A DNA stretch of 64,000 nucleotides, from assembly GCA_021292165.1 (NCBI GenBank), contig CM037888.1:28819140-28883139 (forward strand). The letters are read 5' to 3'. A program made the translations under genes and the position numbers. Below are positions 33,705 through 45,269 of this stretch, piece after piece (within the stretch, counting starts at the first letter, position 1; every line of letters begins with the position of its first letter). The notes beneath the pieces were generated by a model. It had not been told where the DNA came from and did no database searches. It saw only the letters and a program-made list of their open reading frames with translations. This DNA is from Shinisaurus crocodilurus. Lineage: Eukaryota > Chordata > Lepidosauria > Squamata > Shinisauridae.

Positions 33705-34216
33705 GGTCGTCTCCGTGCAAAATCATGAAGTGCAACTCCGAGTTCCTGGCCGCCACGTCGGGGCCTCACCCCCCGGGCGCTGAGGAGGCCTCCGAGTTCT
33801 GCGCGGCCCTGCGCGCCTACGCCCACTGCACGCACCACACCGCCCGCACCTGCCGGGGGGACCTGTTCTACCACTCCGCCGTCCACGGCATCGACGACCT
33901 CATGGCCCAGCACAACTGCTCCAAGGACGGGCCCACCTCGCAGCCCCACCTCCGCCCGCTCCCCCGAGGCGACAGCCAGGAGCGCTCCGACAGCCCGGAG
34001 ATCTGCCACTACGAGAGGAGCTTCCACAAGCACGCCCCCCCACCCAACTACACCCACTGCGGCCTGTTCGGAGACCCCCACCTCCGGACTTTTTCAGACC
34101 GTTTCCAGACGTGTAAAGTCCAGGGGGCCTGGCCGCTCATCGACAATAACTACCTGAACGTGCAGGTCACCAACACACCTGTCTTGCCCGGTTCCATGGC
34201 AACCGCCACGAGCAAG
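33705..34216 (+). CDS. RGMA: RGMA middle coding exon (RGD, start of vWF type D region, GDPH cleavage site)
   Basis: The acceptor CCCCCTTTTAG|GG precedes 33705 and the donor AAG|GTGAGC follows 34216. The exon runs from codon 28 to 198, counted from the Met at 2491. It begins [14 protein letters not shown], the mature N-terminus after signal cleavage. Visible features are a Cys-rich N-terminal domain, the RGD tripeptide at residues 78-80, N-glycosylation sequons at N98 and N142, and the autocatalytic Gly-Asp-Pro-His motif at residues 150-153 at the start of the partial von Willebrand type D domain. In the family, cleavage at GDPH yields two disulphide-linked chains. The exon is GC- and CpG-rich unlike its flanks, which is usual for RGMA. 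There are no frameshifts. RGMB or hemojuvelin are less likely, because near-identity to RGMA runs through the whole exon. Confidence 0.97.
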
Positions 34217-34309
34217 GTGAGCGCACGGCGCGTGTCATCGTGCCCGTTACTTCCGGAGGCCGCCCCCTGGCAGGCGCTTCGTGCACAGCCCTTTTCTTCC
34301 CCTTCTCAC

Positions 34310-34440
34310 TGTGGTGGGGAACAGGTAGGCCTCCAGATATTGTTGGGCTGCGGCTTTCATCAGCCGTAGCCAGCGGTGAGGGATGATGGAGGTGGTAGTC
34401 CACCAACGTCTGGCGGGGGCACACATTCCTCATCCTTTGC
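34310..34440. mobile_element. hAT-type MITE relic
   Basis: GGCCTCCAGATATTGTTGGG and GGTAGTCCACCAACGTCTGG are inverted halves. It lies about 100 bp after the RGMA exon. Confidence 0.6.
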
Positions 34441-35201
34441 ATTATGGCTGGATCCTCACAGGCCAGGATGTGCTACTGGGGAAGAGATGGGGGTGCACAC
34501 GTTCTCACGGCCTTACCCAGCGGTGCTGCAATGGGCCACCACTGCCGGGTAAGATGGCGAGCGAGGGAGACGCTGGCGGTTTTCCAGAGTGCTGCTTGTT
34601 GGGTCAGACGAACCTATCAGTTTTGCTTCCTCCCACATTCGCATCCTATAAATCTCACGCTCTCCCCATCCCGTTTATTAAGATATTTGTGCATCTTGCT
34701 AAATTCTTATCGAAACTGAACTGAAATTAATAAAATCTCGGCCATCTGCGCCGGTCTCACTCCATAGGTCCAGCTATTCCCAGCATGGAGAGGGCCAGGT
34801 TGTACCTGCCTACTAAGTAGCTGTTGAAGATGAACAGCCTGTCAAAAAAAAAAGTGAGGGGGGGGACAACCCTAATTTAGAACCACTGACATGGTTCTAA
34901 CCAGGGATTCCAACCAGAATTTGAAGAGCTAAGCCCTCAATGCCCTGGGCCTTGATGGATGAATCTATGAGTTTCAATTTCTTCCAAATCTGATTTTTTT
35001 AAAAAAATAAATCTCAAGTTCTTTCCATCCCAAATCTAAAGAAATTTGTGAATTTTGGTAAATTCTTATCAGAACTGAACTAAAATGAAAATCTGACCTA
35101 TCCCTAGCCTCCGGAGGCCCAAGTGGTAACAGGAGGTCAGGGCAAGGAATCACTTCCGGTGGACCCTGACGGGGTGCGTGGGCCCCAGGAAAATGCCCTA
35201 T

Positions 35202-35658
35202 TATGCCAGATTCTGATGTTGGGCCTGATTCTTGAGGCTGTCGAATGGCCTCTGCTCCCGCAAATATTCTGTTTGTATTTTTATTTGAACACGTCTGAGC
35301 CACCATTTCCTGTCACAAATGACACCCAGTAGCGATTTGCGATAGTCCTAGATTCTTAGCCTGGGCACCCTAAGTATATTCTAGGGCCTGCAATATACTT
35401 AGGGTGCCCAGGCTGGCTGGAGGATGCTGGGAGTTGTAGGACTTGTTTCTGTCTAAACATGCATAGCATTGCACCCTTAAAAAACAAGTACCAGGAATTT
35501 TAAAATCCAACTGTACAAACACAGGCACAATTACTTAAACAACACAGGACCATAGAAATAACCAGAAAATTACAGTAATGAAAAGGTAATCAATAACAAA
35601 TGCTCTTAGCCAACATCAAATGACATCCTGAAAATATGTTTGGGATGCAATCCTATTT
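35202..35658. repeat. dispersed block shared by two RGMA introns, copy 2
   Basis: It matches 32160-32582 and has an extra perfect 23-nt inverted repeat at 35358-35380 and 35392-35414. Confidence 0.85.
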
Positions 35659-35671
35659 CTTTCTTTGTTGT

Positions 35672-35874
35672 GTTATTTATTAATTATATTTATATCCCAC
35701 ATTTTTTCCTGCTAGGAACCCCAGGTGGCTTATATAATACTCTTCCTCTTCCAATTTATCCTCACAACAACCCTGTGAGGTAGGTTAGGCTGCATTTCAG
35801 TGACTGGCCCAAAGTCACTAAAACCCAGATGTCCCGAGTCCCAGTCCAGCACTCTCACCACTACGCCACACTGG
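35672..35874 (-). mobile_element. MIR-like SINE with internal deletion
   Basis: The minus strand starts CCAGTGTGGCGTAGTGGTGA. The part after CGGGACATCTGGGTTT is missing about 30 nt. Confidence 0.8.
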
Positions 35875-36479
35875 AGATGGACAGATCAGTTTATTTCCAG
35901 CTCATGTCAGTTTCACATGTCCATAATTCTGTTCTGTCTGCAATTTTAAACAAAATCTGTACAAAAAATTATATTGAAAGACATATTTTAATGTACTTTC
36001 TTGCAAAAATAGACATATCGAAATATATTTTATCCTATGATATGCATTTTGGTACATTTTTTGAGCCAGAAAATGTGTTGCAATATTTGAAGAAGTGCTA
36101 AAACTGAATGATAACTGTGTCCTGATCCGCACATTAGTCGTGTAACGTTTGGATCAGGTCAGTTCATATCAGAATTTGCAAAGAACAAATTCCTGAAGCA
36201 GCCCTAAGTAGAACCCTCATCTATGGTCTGCTACTTTTCTTCTGATGGGATTTCGAATCAAATTAAAATGTATTCTGTAATATAATATCTGGGGAAAGAG
36301 ACTAATATAACACGTTACGTGCTATAAAGATATCAGAAACATAATACAGAGATCTAATGTATTGGAAAATTGGCGAAAGACCTCACAATTAATTAACAAC
36401 ACAAGTACAAAATATTATTGTTACACCCCATCGCTTTTGCAATTAATTGCCTGCCTCTCCAGCATGATAGAAAATCCGT

Positions 36480-36646
36480 GGCTTATGCTGGCTCAGCTTG
36501 TCTGAGCGTGGAAAGCTAAGCAGGGTCAAGCCTGGTTATTACTTGGATGGGAGACCCCTCCTCTAGTTTCCTGCATTGAGCAGGGGGTTGGACTCGATAG
36601 CCTTGTAGGCTCCTTCCAACTCTATGATCTATGAAATCTATGAAAC
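36480..36646 (+). mobile_element. 5S-rRNA-derived SINE with CR1-like tail, full length
   Basis: GGCTTATGCTGGCTCAGCTT heads the element. AGCTAAGCAGGGTCAAGC, TTATTACTTGGATGGGAG and the tail CTATGATCTATGAAATCTAT follow. Confidence 0.88.
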
Positions 36647-36744
36647 TATTTTATGAGCTCCTAACATGTCATCCCCCTGCCCAGCAAAAATTTGGACTGG
36701 AATCTTATGCACCTTTTCTAGGAAAGGAGATTATTGCTATATAA

Positions 36745-37515
36745 TGAGCGGTGTTATATAACAACCCAGTGTGAAGTAGGCAAACTCCGTGTTAGGCATA
36801 ATTAGGAAAAGAATTGAAAATAAAACTGCCAATATCAGCCTCCCCTTATACAAATCCATGGTGCAACCGTACTTTAGAATACTGTGTACAGTTCTGGTCA
36901 CCACACCTAAAATAGGATATTGTAGAGTTGGAAAAAGTGCAGAAAAGGGCAACTAAAATGATCAAGCGACTCCCCCATGAGGAAAGGTAAGGTTACAGCA
37001 GCTGGGATTGTTTAGCTTAGAAAAAAGGTGAGTAAGGGTGTACAGAAAATAGAGATGTACAGAATTATGTGGAGAAAGTGGATAGGGAGAATTTTTCCCC
37101 GCACTCTCATAAGACTAGAACCCAGTGGGGTCATATCCCATGAAGCTGATTGGTGGGAGATTCAGGACAGATAAAAGGATGTCCTTCTTCGCACAGCGCA
37201 TAGTTAAACTATGGCATTCACTTCCACAAAGATAGTGATGACCACCAATTTGGAGGGCTTAAAAGGGGGATTGGACAAATTCACGGAGGAGAAGGCTATC
37301 AATGGCTACTAGTCCTGATGGCTGTATGCTACCTCCAGGATCAGCGGCAGTATGCCTCTGTACACCAGTTACTGGGGAAAATGGGTTGGAGGGTGCTGTT
37401 GCACTCGTATCCTGCTTATGGGTTTTCCGTGGGCAGCAGGTTGGCCACTGTGTGAACAGAATGCTGGACCAGATGGACCCTTGGCCTGATCCAGCATTGC
37501 TCTTCTTGCGTTCTT
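36745..37515 (+). mobile_element. CR1-like LINE 3' part
   Basis: The segment CTTTAGAATACTGTGTACAG through CATAGTTAAACTATGGCATT to GGCCTGATCCAGCATTGC follows CR1-like order. Frames are broken. Confidence 0.7.
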
Positions 37516-38437
37516 ATGTTCTGGAGTATTGTTGGAAATGAAAAGGTGACTAAATTCTGCTGCCCAGAACACTGCCACTGCTGCCAGGTAAACCTATCAG
37601 GGGCTGCTGACAGAAGAGTTCAGTGGATAAGGGAACTTTATATCAGACAGTGGCACAAGATTGGCCCTCGGATGTCACCTGATCTGATTCTGGGCTGTTG
37701 TGCAAGTGTTCCCTCCCTCCCTGTGGCACAGGGAACAGCATCCTGGTCCTAGTTTGATCTCTGCAGTATTTGATACAGAATTCATCTTTCGCTGGCACAA
37801 CATCTCGACTTATGGCTAGGCTCTTCCATATGGACTAGTTCTACCACTAGAGGGCCCCCAGGGCGACAGTTTCTTGGTGACAGCAGAAGGAGAATAAGGA
37901 CATAGGAGAAATGCGTGCGTTTTCATATTTTCAAAACACTCTGCGAACTGAAACTCAGTTATCCTTTGAAATGTGCACTTCTCTGAATTTTGCACTGGAG
38001 TTCTCCAATAAAATAAATGCATTATAAAGATGTGTATATTAGGGGAAATGATGTTCAAAGTGCATTATATTAGTAACATCGCTTGCAAACATGTGTACAT
38101 TAAGCAAAACTGCATACACAAATGCATGCATTGGGAGAAACATGCACAAAAATGCTTATGAATTTTTATTGAACTTTGAAAAACAAAATTCTCCCAGGTC
38201 CGTAATGAACTGAACTGGAGAAATTCTCAAAGTTGAAGATGAACTGAACTTAAGAATGGGAAAATGTGAAACGGAAAGAAATTAGAATGGACAGTTTCAT
38301 CCTAAAAGAGAGGGGTTGGGAATTGGGAGAAAGTGCCATAGGCATAGGGTGGGCTACAGTTAGATTCACGAGCTCTTGACAACGTCAGTAACTTCTCCCT
38401 TTCATACCCTCTTGCCCCACCACCATTGTCCACACAG

Positions 38438-39151
38438 CTCACCATCATCTTCAAGAGCTTCCAGGAATGCGTGGACCAGAAAGTGTACCAGGCCGAGATG
38501 AATGAACTCCCTGCGGCCTTTGCAGATGGCTCCAAGAACGGTGGAGACAAACATGGCGCCAACAGCCTGAAGATCACCGAAAAGGTGTCCGGCCAGCACA
38601 TCGAGATCCAGGCGAAGTACATTGGCACCACCATTGTGGTGAGGCAGGTTGGCCGCTACCTCACCTTTGCCGTGAGGATGCCCGAGGAGGTAGTGAAAGC
38701 TGTGGAAGATGGAGACAATCAGGGCCTCTATCTCTGTCTCCGGGGCTGCCCGCTCAACCAGCAAATAGACTTCCAGGCCTTCCACTCCACCACCCAGAAC
38801 ACAGAAAACCGGCCCCGCCAAAAAGGCTTGAGTCCCCCATCTCCACCAGAGGCTTTCACCTATGAGACAGCCACAGCAAAGTGCCGAGAGAAGCTTCCGG
38901 TGGAGGACTTGTACTTCCAATCCTGCGTCTTCGACCTCTTGACTACAGGCGACGTCAACTTCACCCTTGCTGCTTACTACGCCTTCGAAGATGTCAAGAT
39001 GCTCCACTCCAACAAAGACAAGTTGCACCTGTACGAAAGGACACGAGACTTTGCGCCGGGCAATATGGCTGCCTCGGAGCTGTCCGTGCCTCTTCTTCTT
39101 CCGCTGGTGGTGTTGTCGTGCTTAAGTCAGTGTGCCGGCCTCTTCTCATAG
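38438..39151 (+). CDS. RGMA: RGMA last coding exon with GPI-anchor signal
   Basis: The acceptor CCACACAG precedes CTC at 38438 and joins in phase 0 after AGC AAG of the previous exon, giving ...[15 protein letters not shown]. The exon codes residues 199-435 and ends with TAG at 39149-39151. It contains the rest of the vWF type D module ([32 protein letters not shown]) and the conserved C-terminal block [20 protein letters not shown]. The sequon NFT and the [15 protein letters not shown] segment follow. The tail is a hydrophobic stretch rich in Leu and Val ([19 protein letters not shown]), as expected for a cleaved GPI-attachment signal. The tail differs from mammals, which is normal for this region. 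The gene product acts at the neuronal surface in axon guidance and BMP signalling. Confidence 0.97.
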   Translation, partial: LTIIFKSFQECVDQKVYQAEMNELPAAFADGSKNGGDKHGANSLKITEKVSGQHIEIQAKYIGTTIVVRQVGRYLTFAVRMPEEVVKAVEDGDNQGLYLCLRGCPLNQQIDFQAFHSTTQNTENRPRQKGLSPPSPPEAFTYETATAKCREKLPVEDLYFQSCVFDLLTTGDVNFTLAAYYAFEDVKMLHSNKDKLHLYERTRDFAPGNMAASELSVPLLLPLVVLSCLSQCAGLFS

Positions 39152-41290
39152 ACCTTCATCATGGCAGACCTTGTAAGTCAGGGAAACTGAGGGAATGATG
39201 AACAAAATGGTTGTAGACTGGATAAGGAAGAGGCAGGGCCAACTGGGATGGCTCATGGTTGATTGACCCCTCTCCCTCCAGAAAAAGCGACCTGTGGAAT
39301 GGATTCGGACCTTCTTACCAGACGAAGACCTGTCTGTCCTTTGAAGAGCTTCTACTAGACTAGAACTCGCCGTTAGCCTCCTCTCCTGTTCCCATCTCCC
39401 CATCGCTAAGGATGATGGGAGGGGGCCTCATCACTCCCTCCCCTAAAGCCCCCCCTCCTTTTGTTGTACTACAAGTCGTTGTGGTGATTGTGGTGTTGGC
39501 GTTTGTGTAAAGTTGAATCGTGTCGGAGAGGAGGAGGCGGCGGCGGGGGCAGTTGCTGCTTCCAAGGAAAGAATTGCGAGGCCGTGACTGTGCGGATGTG
39601 GCGTTACAAAGAGGAAGAGAGAAAGCGCGACCCATTTAAATGGTCCTGTGCCAGCAGACCCCCGTAGTCAGAAAAGCGCCGCTCCTTTGGTGTCCGGATT
39701 TCAGTTCGATGCACCTACTCTCGCCCTGTAGCCCCGGCACACGGCTCCTCGCACCTTCATGCCCCTCATGTTGCATGTGCAGACAGCAGCCGGTGCACAC
39801 CCGGGGCCTCTCTTCTTGCTTGCGCGGCTGCTGGCGGCTGCCTTTGCACAGCTGGGTGTCGCGAGAGTGCAGAATTGGCCCTCCCTTCGTCTCCCGCAGC
39901 CCAGTAGGGAGAGACAGTGTGCAGGGGGGGAGGCAGCTGGGCACAAGTGATGCAGGGGGGAGGCCGCTGGGCACAAGTGATGCAAGAGTTCATTTTTGCC
40001 GTTCACCTCCTCTTGGCCGAGAGCACCGCTACAGGCCGCCCCCGCCCCCAGGGCAGCCTTTCCCGACTTGGCACCTTCCCGATGTGTTGGAGTACAACTC
40101 CCAGCATCCCCCAGCCGGCTATGAATTGTACTCGAACACATCGGGAAGGCATCAAGTTGGAGAAGACTGCCCCAGGGTGTTCAGCCGCTTGTTAAGGAAA
40201 GGGCGCAGTGTCTGCAGTGCTTTGATTTGCATGCAAGCGTGACGATGGAGTCCCTTCCCAGCAGCTCAGGCCTTCGGCTCGCTTCAGGGGCGGCGGAGTT
40301 GATTTGCCCCTTTCCCTTGGTCCCCTCCCCTGCTCCTGCCCTGCCCTGGGACTCCGGAGGATCAGCTCGGCCAGTATTCCAGGTGGCACGGGACACACTC
40401 CCTTCGAGGCAGCAACTGTGCCCGGTGAACGGGCATCCAGAACCTTCCTCCTTTCCGAGTCCCTCACTCGCATGACCCAAGAACATCCTTGTTTTGTCTT
40501 TGCTTTTTGCTCAGCCATGCCCATCAGCAGGATCCCTGGGGAGAATCTTCAAAAGATACTGCGTCCTCACGGGACAGGAGGGGTTTTGCTGCAGACCCGT
40601 TGGATCCTCCACCCTCAGAGGGTGGGTGCACCCTGTGGGTCAGATCCAGGATAAGCCTTCCGCAAGGGGAAGGGACCATCGGCGAGGGGAAGGGCTCCCC
40701 TCGCAGAAGTTCCCTCTGCCCAGTTTTCTGGGATCCCTCCCTCCCTCGCCGCACATCACAGCTCACCCCATTCAACAGGGTCTCCTGCTTAATTTCAGGG
40801 GGCTAGAGGGAAGGAGGGGGCAGGGAAACCCCACTTTGGCCAACACAGTCTTTAATCTGGATCTGATCCTGGTGTGACAGAATGGTCCAGTCATGCCTGC
40901 TTCAGGGAAGCCCTCTGCAAGGCTCTTTGCTGGTCACTGCTCTGCACTCGCCTTCCAGTCCGGAGGCACCCCAAAATTAGATCAGCAACTCATGCAGAGA
41001 CCCAGGGCATGGATTCCTCAGAGGAGGGATAAGTCTTCCTGTTCCACACTCCAAATGTAAACCCTTTTGGGGGCTGAGAGTAAAACATACCTCCGTTTTA
41101 ATTTGGGGGCGGAGGAGGAGAAGGCCTCAGTATTTTGGTAAACGCTGTCTGAACAGATTCAGGCGTGCCTGTTCTGCTTTGCGTCTGGTTCCCCTCAGCT
41201 TCCTCCATGGAAACTTCTGAGCCAACTCTGTTGAGCCTGCAGAACGGCTCTGGCTGAGAGAAGCCTTTGGCTTGAATACCCCTGGTGTGC
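39152..41290 (+). other. RGMA: RGMA 3' untranslated region (extent uncertain)
   Basis: Sequence after the stop is mostly unique and GC-moderate. It holds one MITE at 40062-40172, a short tandem duplication near 39915-39985 (unit GGCACAAGTGATGCA plus flank), and a perfect-looking small intron candidate at 39173-39281. I found no canonical AATAAA in this stretch. One on the + strand appears only near 44871, so the poly(A) site is unresolved. Confidence 0.4.
40062..40172. mobile_element. MITE in the RGMA 3' flank
   Basis: CCGATGTGTTGGAGTACAAC and TTGTACTCGAACACATCGGG form inverted arms around CCCAGCCGGC. Confidence 0.7.
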
Positions 41291-41295
41291 GGGTA

Positions 41296-41608
41296 GAAGG
41301 AAGGATTCCAGTCGCTTTCGCTTGCATTCTCTCTTGTACGCAACTGTTGAAGGGGCAGGAGCCCTGCCCTCTTCTGCCTCTGGCCCCCCCACAGGAATGA
41401 GTCTTTCCTAGGCTGACCTGGAGATGCTGGGGATTAAACCTGGGATGTTTTGCATGCGAAGCAGGTGCCCGGCCCCTATGAAAACTTCTACGAGCAGCGG
41501 ACACGGCATTCTCTAGTACTGTAACTCAGCCCACCTGTGTAAGATTGCCAGAGTGAGCCGCAGGTTATCTTGCTGCTCCAAAGTGGCTGCGCTGCCACGG
41601 CCCCCAAG
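41296..41608 (+). repeat. dispersed repeat, left part of interrupted copy
   Basis: Same as 33000-33312. It continues at 43649-43768 beyond the copia insertion. Confidence 0.85.
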
Positions 41609-43648
41609 TGTTGGTGTTGTTTCTCTGCTGCAATTTTCAACAACAGTCTAACACTAGCATACCTGGTTGTTGGAGCAAACACAGTATCATAGTCTACCCC
41701 ATGCTTCTGTGCAAACCCTCGTGCCACCAATCTTGCCCTGTACCTTTCCACCTGCCCTTTGTCATTTTGTTTCACCTTGTACATCCATTTACAAGTGATG
41801 GCTTTTTACGCCCCACAGGTAAAGGGGCGTAAAGGTAAAGGTACAAGAGTCCAAGTATGATTAGTGTACATTGCTTCCATTTCATCCTGCATGGCATCAA
41901 ACCAATCTTTTCTCACTTCTGGTTCCATGCTTTGGATTTCCTCAAAAGTCTGAGGTTCAAGAGCAACTTTAAGAGCTCTATGTACAACCGTCTGAGCACT
42001 TTGGAATTCATCCTGATATCTAACAGGTGTTTTACGTTCCCTGGTTGAACGTCTTAGAGATGTCTCCCCTCCCCCCTGTGCCTCAGATATCTGTTCAGTG
42101 GCCTGTTCTGTCTCAGAACCATCCTGCTGTGTCTCAGCCATTTGATTCATTGGCAAAGCCACTCGCTGTTGCTTTTGTTGTGTTTGTTCATGGAAAATCA
42201 CAACTCTGCTTAGGATTACTTTATTGTGTTTTGGTGACCACAATCTGTAACCTTTCGTTTGTCCATCATACCCCAGCAGAAAACATTCAAAGCCTCTGGG
42301 AGACAGCTTTGTTCTATGTTGTGCTTGTATATGAACAAAACATTTACACCCAAAAACTCGCACACGTGCTATCTTTGGCTTCCTCCCATGAAACATTTCA
42401 TAAGGAGTTTTCCCAGTAACAGCATTTGGCAACATGTTTAACAAATAGTTTGCATTTGAAAGTGCTTCAGCCCAGAAACGGTTTCCCAAACTTGAGTCAG
42501 CCAATTCAGCCCTCGTCATGTCCTGAAGTGTTCTGTTGCGCCTTTCAGCAACACCATTCTGGAAAGGAGAATTGGGGGCTGTCAATGTGTGCCCTATCCC
42601 CTCATCCACCAGAAACTTCTTGAATTTGGTGTTTGTGTACTCTCCCCCCCGCATCTGTCAGCAATTCAGCTATGTTTGAACCTGTTCCCAGCCCATTTAA
42701 CAAAAGTTTTGAACTTTTCAAACACTTCACTTTTGTGCTTTAACAAATACACAAAACCAAACCTGCTATAATCATCAGTTATAGTCAAGTAATACCTGTT
42801 CCCGCCCTGGCTCTCTTCAAATGGACCAGCAACATCTGAGTGTAGCAATTCAAAAATCCTTGTGCTCACTTTATCACTGTGCTTCTGAATGTTAGTTCTG
42901 TGTGATTTAGCCTGACTGCACACTTCATATTCCACAAAATTAGAAGAAGGTTTCATTTTCATGCCCTCACACAGACCTGGCATTTTTTCAATGCTTCTGT
43001 AATTAGCATGCCCAAACCTTTTGTGATACAAGTGAATACAATCAGCATGAGGTTTACAATTTGCATATTTCACACTCTCATCATTTGTTACAAAAGGATT
43101 GATAACATACAGAGAATTTTGCAAATCACCTGTAGCACAGATTGATCCTTCACGTTTTATTACACATTAATTGTCAGTAAAACACACCTCGTATCCAGAA
43201 CTAGCAAGTTGGGAGACACTCATTAGATTTGAGTCTAGTTCGGGTACAAGTAAAGCATTTTGCAGTTCCTTCCCAAACAAGTAAATTGTACTTCCCCCGT
43301 TGCTGAAACACAAATACGTTTTCCATCAGCAAGTTCCGCATGTTGTGCAGGAGATTCACAAGCAGCCAGAGTTTGGAAAACAGCTCTGTTACTTGTCATG
43401 TGACTGGATGCACCAGAATCTAGAATCCACATAGCAGAACAAACCCCCCACCTTTGCAATCAAACTTTTCCCAGTTTTAATTGCTTCATCAGATGAAGTA
43501 GTTCCCTCTTGCTTGGGCTTAGTTTCTTTCTTCTCTTTTTTCTTGACTTTGCAATCGCGTTTCAAGTGCTCTGTTGAACCACAATTAAAGTTTCCCAAAC
43601 ATACTAAAACAAATGCTCCCAGCTTGCAGCTGATAACATAACACAACA
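41609..43648 (-). mobile_element. Ty1/copia retrotransposon internal fragment, no LTRs
   Basis: On the minus strand, in order, it encodes a zinc-knuckle-like CGSTEHLKRDC, the aspartic protease motif LDSGASSHM (about 43395-43425) and a gag-pre-integrase/integrase core (YLTITDDYSRFGFVYL). The integrase continues with NGVAERRNRTLQD (to about 42540) and the element ends with the first part of a copia reverse transcriptase (RARLVARGFAQKHGVDYDTV). The pol order is copia, not gypsy. The frame is broken by stops, by a poly-C indel near 42646 and by a small GTAAAGG repeat near 41818. The rest of RT, RNase H, most of gag and both LTRs are missing. Ends are TGTTG and CAACA, flanked by CCAAG on both sides (41604-41608, 43649-43653). 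Confidence 0.9.
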
Positions 43649-43768
43649 CCAAGATCCTTTGCACTGTTGCAGGGGATTGTGGGGAGCAGAGCTCTCAGGG
43701 CACATCCAACTTGTTATGCCTGCCAGAGCCAAGAGCTACGCTCCTGCATCTTCTGTGACATTACAAAA
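43649..43768 (+). repeat. dispersed repeat, right part of interrupted copy
   Basis: CCAAGATCCTTTGCACTGTT to CATCTTCTGTGACATTAC, as at 33308-33424. Confidence 0.85.
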
Positions 43769-43813
43769 GATTGGAAGGTGCGCAGCTCAGATGGCTTGCT
43801 GGGTTAGAGGAAG

Positions 43814-44002
43814 GGGCCCTAGCTCAGTGGTAGGGCTCCTGCTTTGCATGCAAAAGGTCACAGGTTCAATCCCCAGCCTCTCCAGGTAGGGTTGGGAAAG
43901 ACCTTGGTCTGAAAGGCTGGAAAGCTGCCACCAGTCTGTGCAGACAGTACCAAATTAGCTGGTCCAACGGTCTGACTCACTGCAATGCAGCTGCCTATGC
44001 CT
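43814..44002 (+). mobile_element. tRNA-derived SINE (second family)
   Basis: CCCTAGCTCAGTGGTAGGGC (box A) and ACAGGTTCAATCCCCAGCCT (box B) are intact. The tail ACGGTCTGACTCACTGCAAT and GCAGCTGCCTATG is LINE-like. Confidence 0.8.
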
Positions 44003-44064
44003 TTGGCATCACCCAAGCTCTTGCTATCCAGACAAGCACTGTGAATGCTTGGGTAGAGCTGCAA

Positions 44065-44215
44065 AATGTGTGAGCAACTTGTAGGCCGAAACATCTGGAG
44101 GACCACAACTCCCATCAGTCTCCTAGCTTGCATTAGCCAATGACTGAAGGACCATGGGAGTTGTAGGCCAAAGCATCTTGAAGGGCCACAATTTTCCCAC
44201 CCTGTGTTAAAGCCT
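44065..44215. mobile_element. hAT-type MITE relic
   Basis: GTAGGCCGAAACATCTGGAG and TGTAGGCCAAAGCATCTTGA lie around the ACTCCCATCA motif. Confidence 0.55.
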
Positions 44216-45157
44216 CTGGCTGTTTGCTTGCCACACACAGGACATGATTCTAAAGAGTGAAAAATCGGCCGTGGGGTGGCTTCTTCTGCAAGTCAGCTTT
44301 TGCTTTGATTGCCCCATGCTTTTGCTTTGTGATGTCCCTCCCATCACAAACTGAAACTGTCCCTTGGGTGTGGGAGGGGCAGAGCTCCCAAGTTTCACTG
44401 AAGGGAATCAAACGGCAGATTAAAAATGGCATTTGAGTGCTTGATATTGAAAACAAAGACTGACACAAGCCGATGTAAATGTGAGACAGACAGGTACCTG
44501 AGGATTTTCCTGTGCAGGCCTACCTGGGGTGTGATTTGGTTGGGGAAATGGCATTGCAGGGGGTGGGGGGAGATTGCATTTTTTTCAGTGTTACCTTTCA
44601 CCACATAAATTAAAAGATGTCTTCCTCAGAAATTAAAACAAGGCCTTCAAATTAGGATTGGTGGCGCGGGGTCTTCTCAACTGATGCTCATCCTTCTCCT
44701 TTTCCCCTCCTCCTCCTCCTCTCAGACTGAACTCTCCAGCCAGCCAGTTCCACATTCCGTTTTCCAGCAGTTGGAGTATCTCTATTGTAATGCTCAAAGA
44801 ATTGAGAAAGCACTTTATTTTGGTTACGTTTGGCCAAGTTCTGGTTATAGGTGAAGTGGAGCCAATAAAGACCCAACGGATTTTAAAAAAAATACCCCAA
44901 GACGAAGCCAACCTCACTAGTCCCTTTCCTTTCTGGCTCATTTTGTGTGTGCGGGCTGTCGGTGTAAATACTGTAAATTATTTATTGATGAAAATGCAAG
45001 TAAAAAATTTCTTCCCAACAATGCGGCCAGTGACTTTCTGTTTATGGAACCTTTAGGGTGGAAAATGTCGCAAACCAGAGAGAGCGTGTGGGCATGCGTA
45101 ACCGTTTAGGAACTGTTAAGACAATCCTACCCCCTCCAAGTAACCACCCTTTTCTTT

Positions 45158-45269
45158 AGAACAGCGGCAGGCAACACGTGGCCCTCCAGAAGTCGGACAG
45201 CAACTCCCATCAGCCATAGCCAGCATAGCCAATGGTGAGGGCGGTTGGGAGCTGGTCAAATAGATATAG
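45158..45269. mobile_element. hAT-type MITE, split by another palindromic element
   Basis: GGCAACACGTGGCCCTCCAG heads the left part. After the insertion the tail GGGCTACAAGTTTCCACCCC follows at 45588. Confidence 0.6.

Larger units (their letters stand above)
34217..38437 (+). other. RGMA: RGMA last intron
   Basis: This 4.2 kb phase-0 intron runs from GTGAGC to CCACACAG. It holds a MITE relic, a duplicated block shared with the previous intron (35202-35658), a SINE, a 5S-derived SINE and a CR1-like LINE 3' part. The stretch 37530-38400 is AT-rich with no feature I recognise. Confidence 0.9.

Noticed and set aside
38426..38437. Met (MSTQ) at 38426 as a translation start
   Set aside because: It is intron sequence in frame with the last RGMA exon. 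The acceptor CACAG at 38433-38437 sets the exon edge.
41609..43648. intact copia retrotransposon
   Set aside because: It lacks LTRs, most of RT, RNase H and most of gag, and has several frame breaks.
43814..43890. tRNA gene
   Set aside because: Box A and box B are present, but no good cloverleaf or terminator was seen and the sequence continues into a SINE tail.
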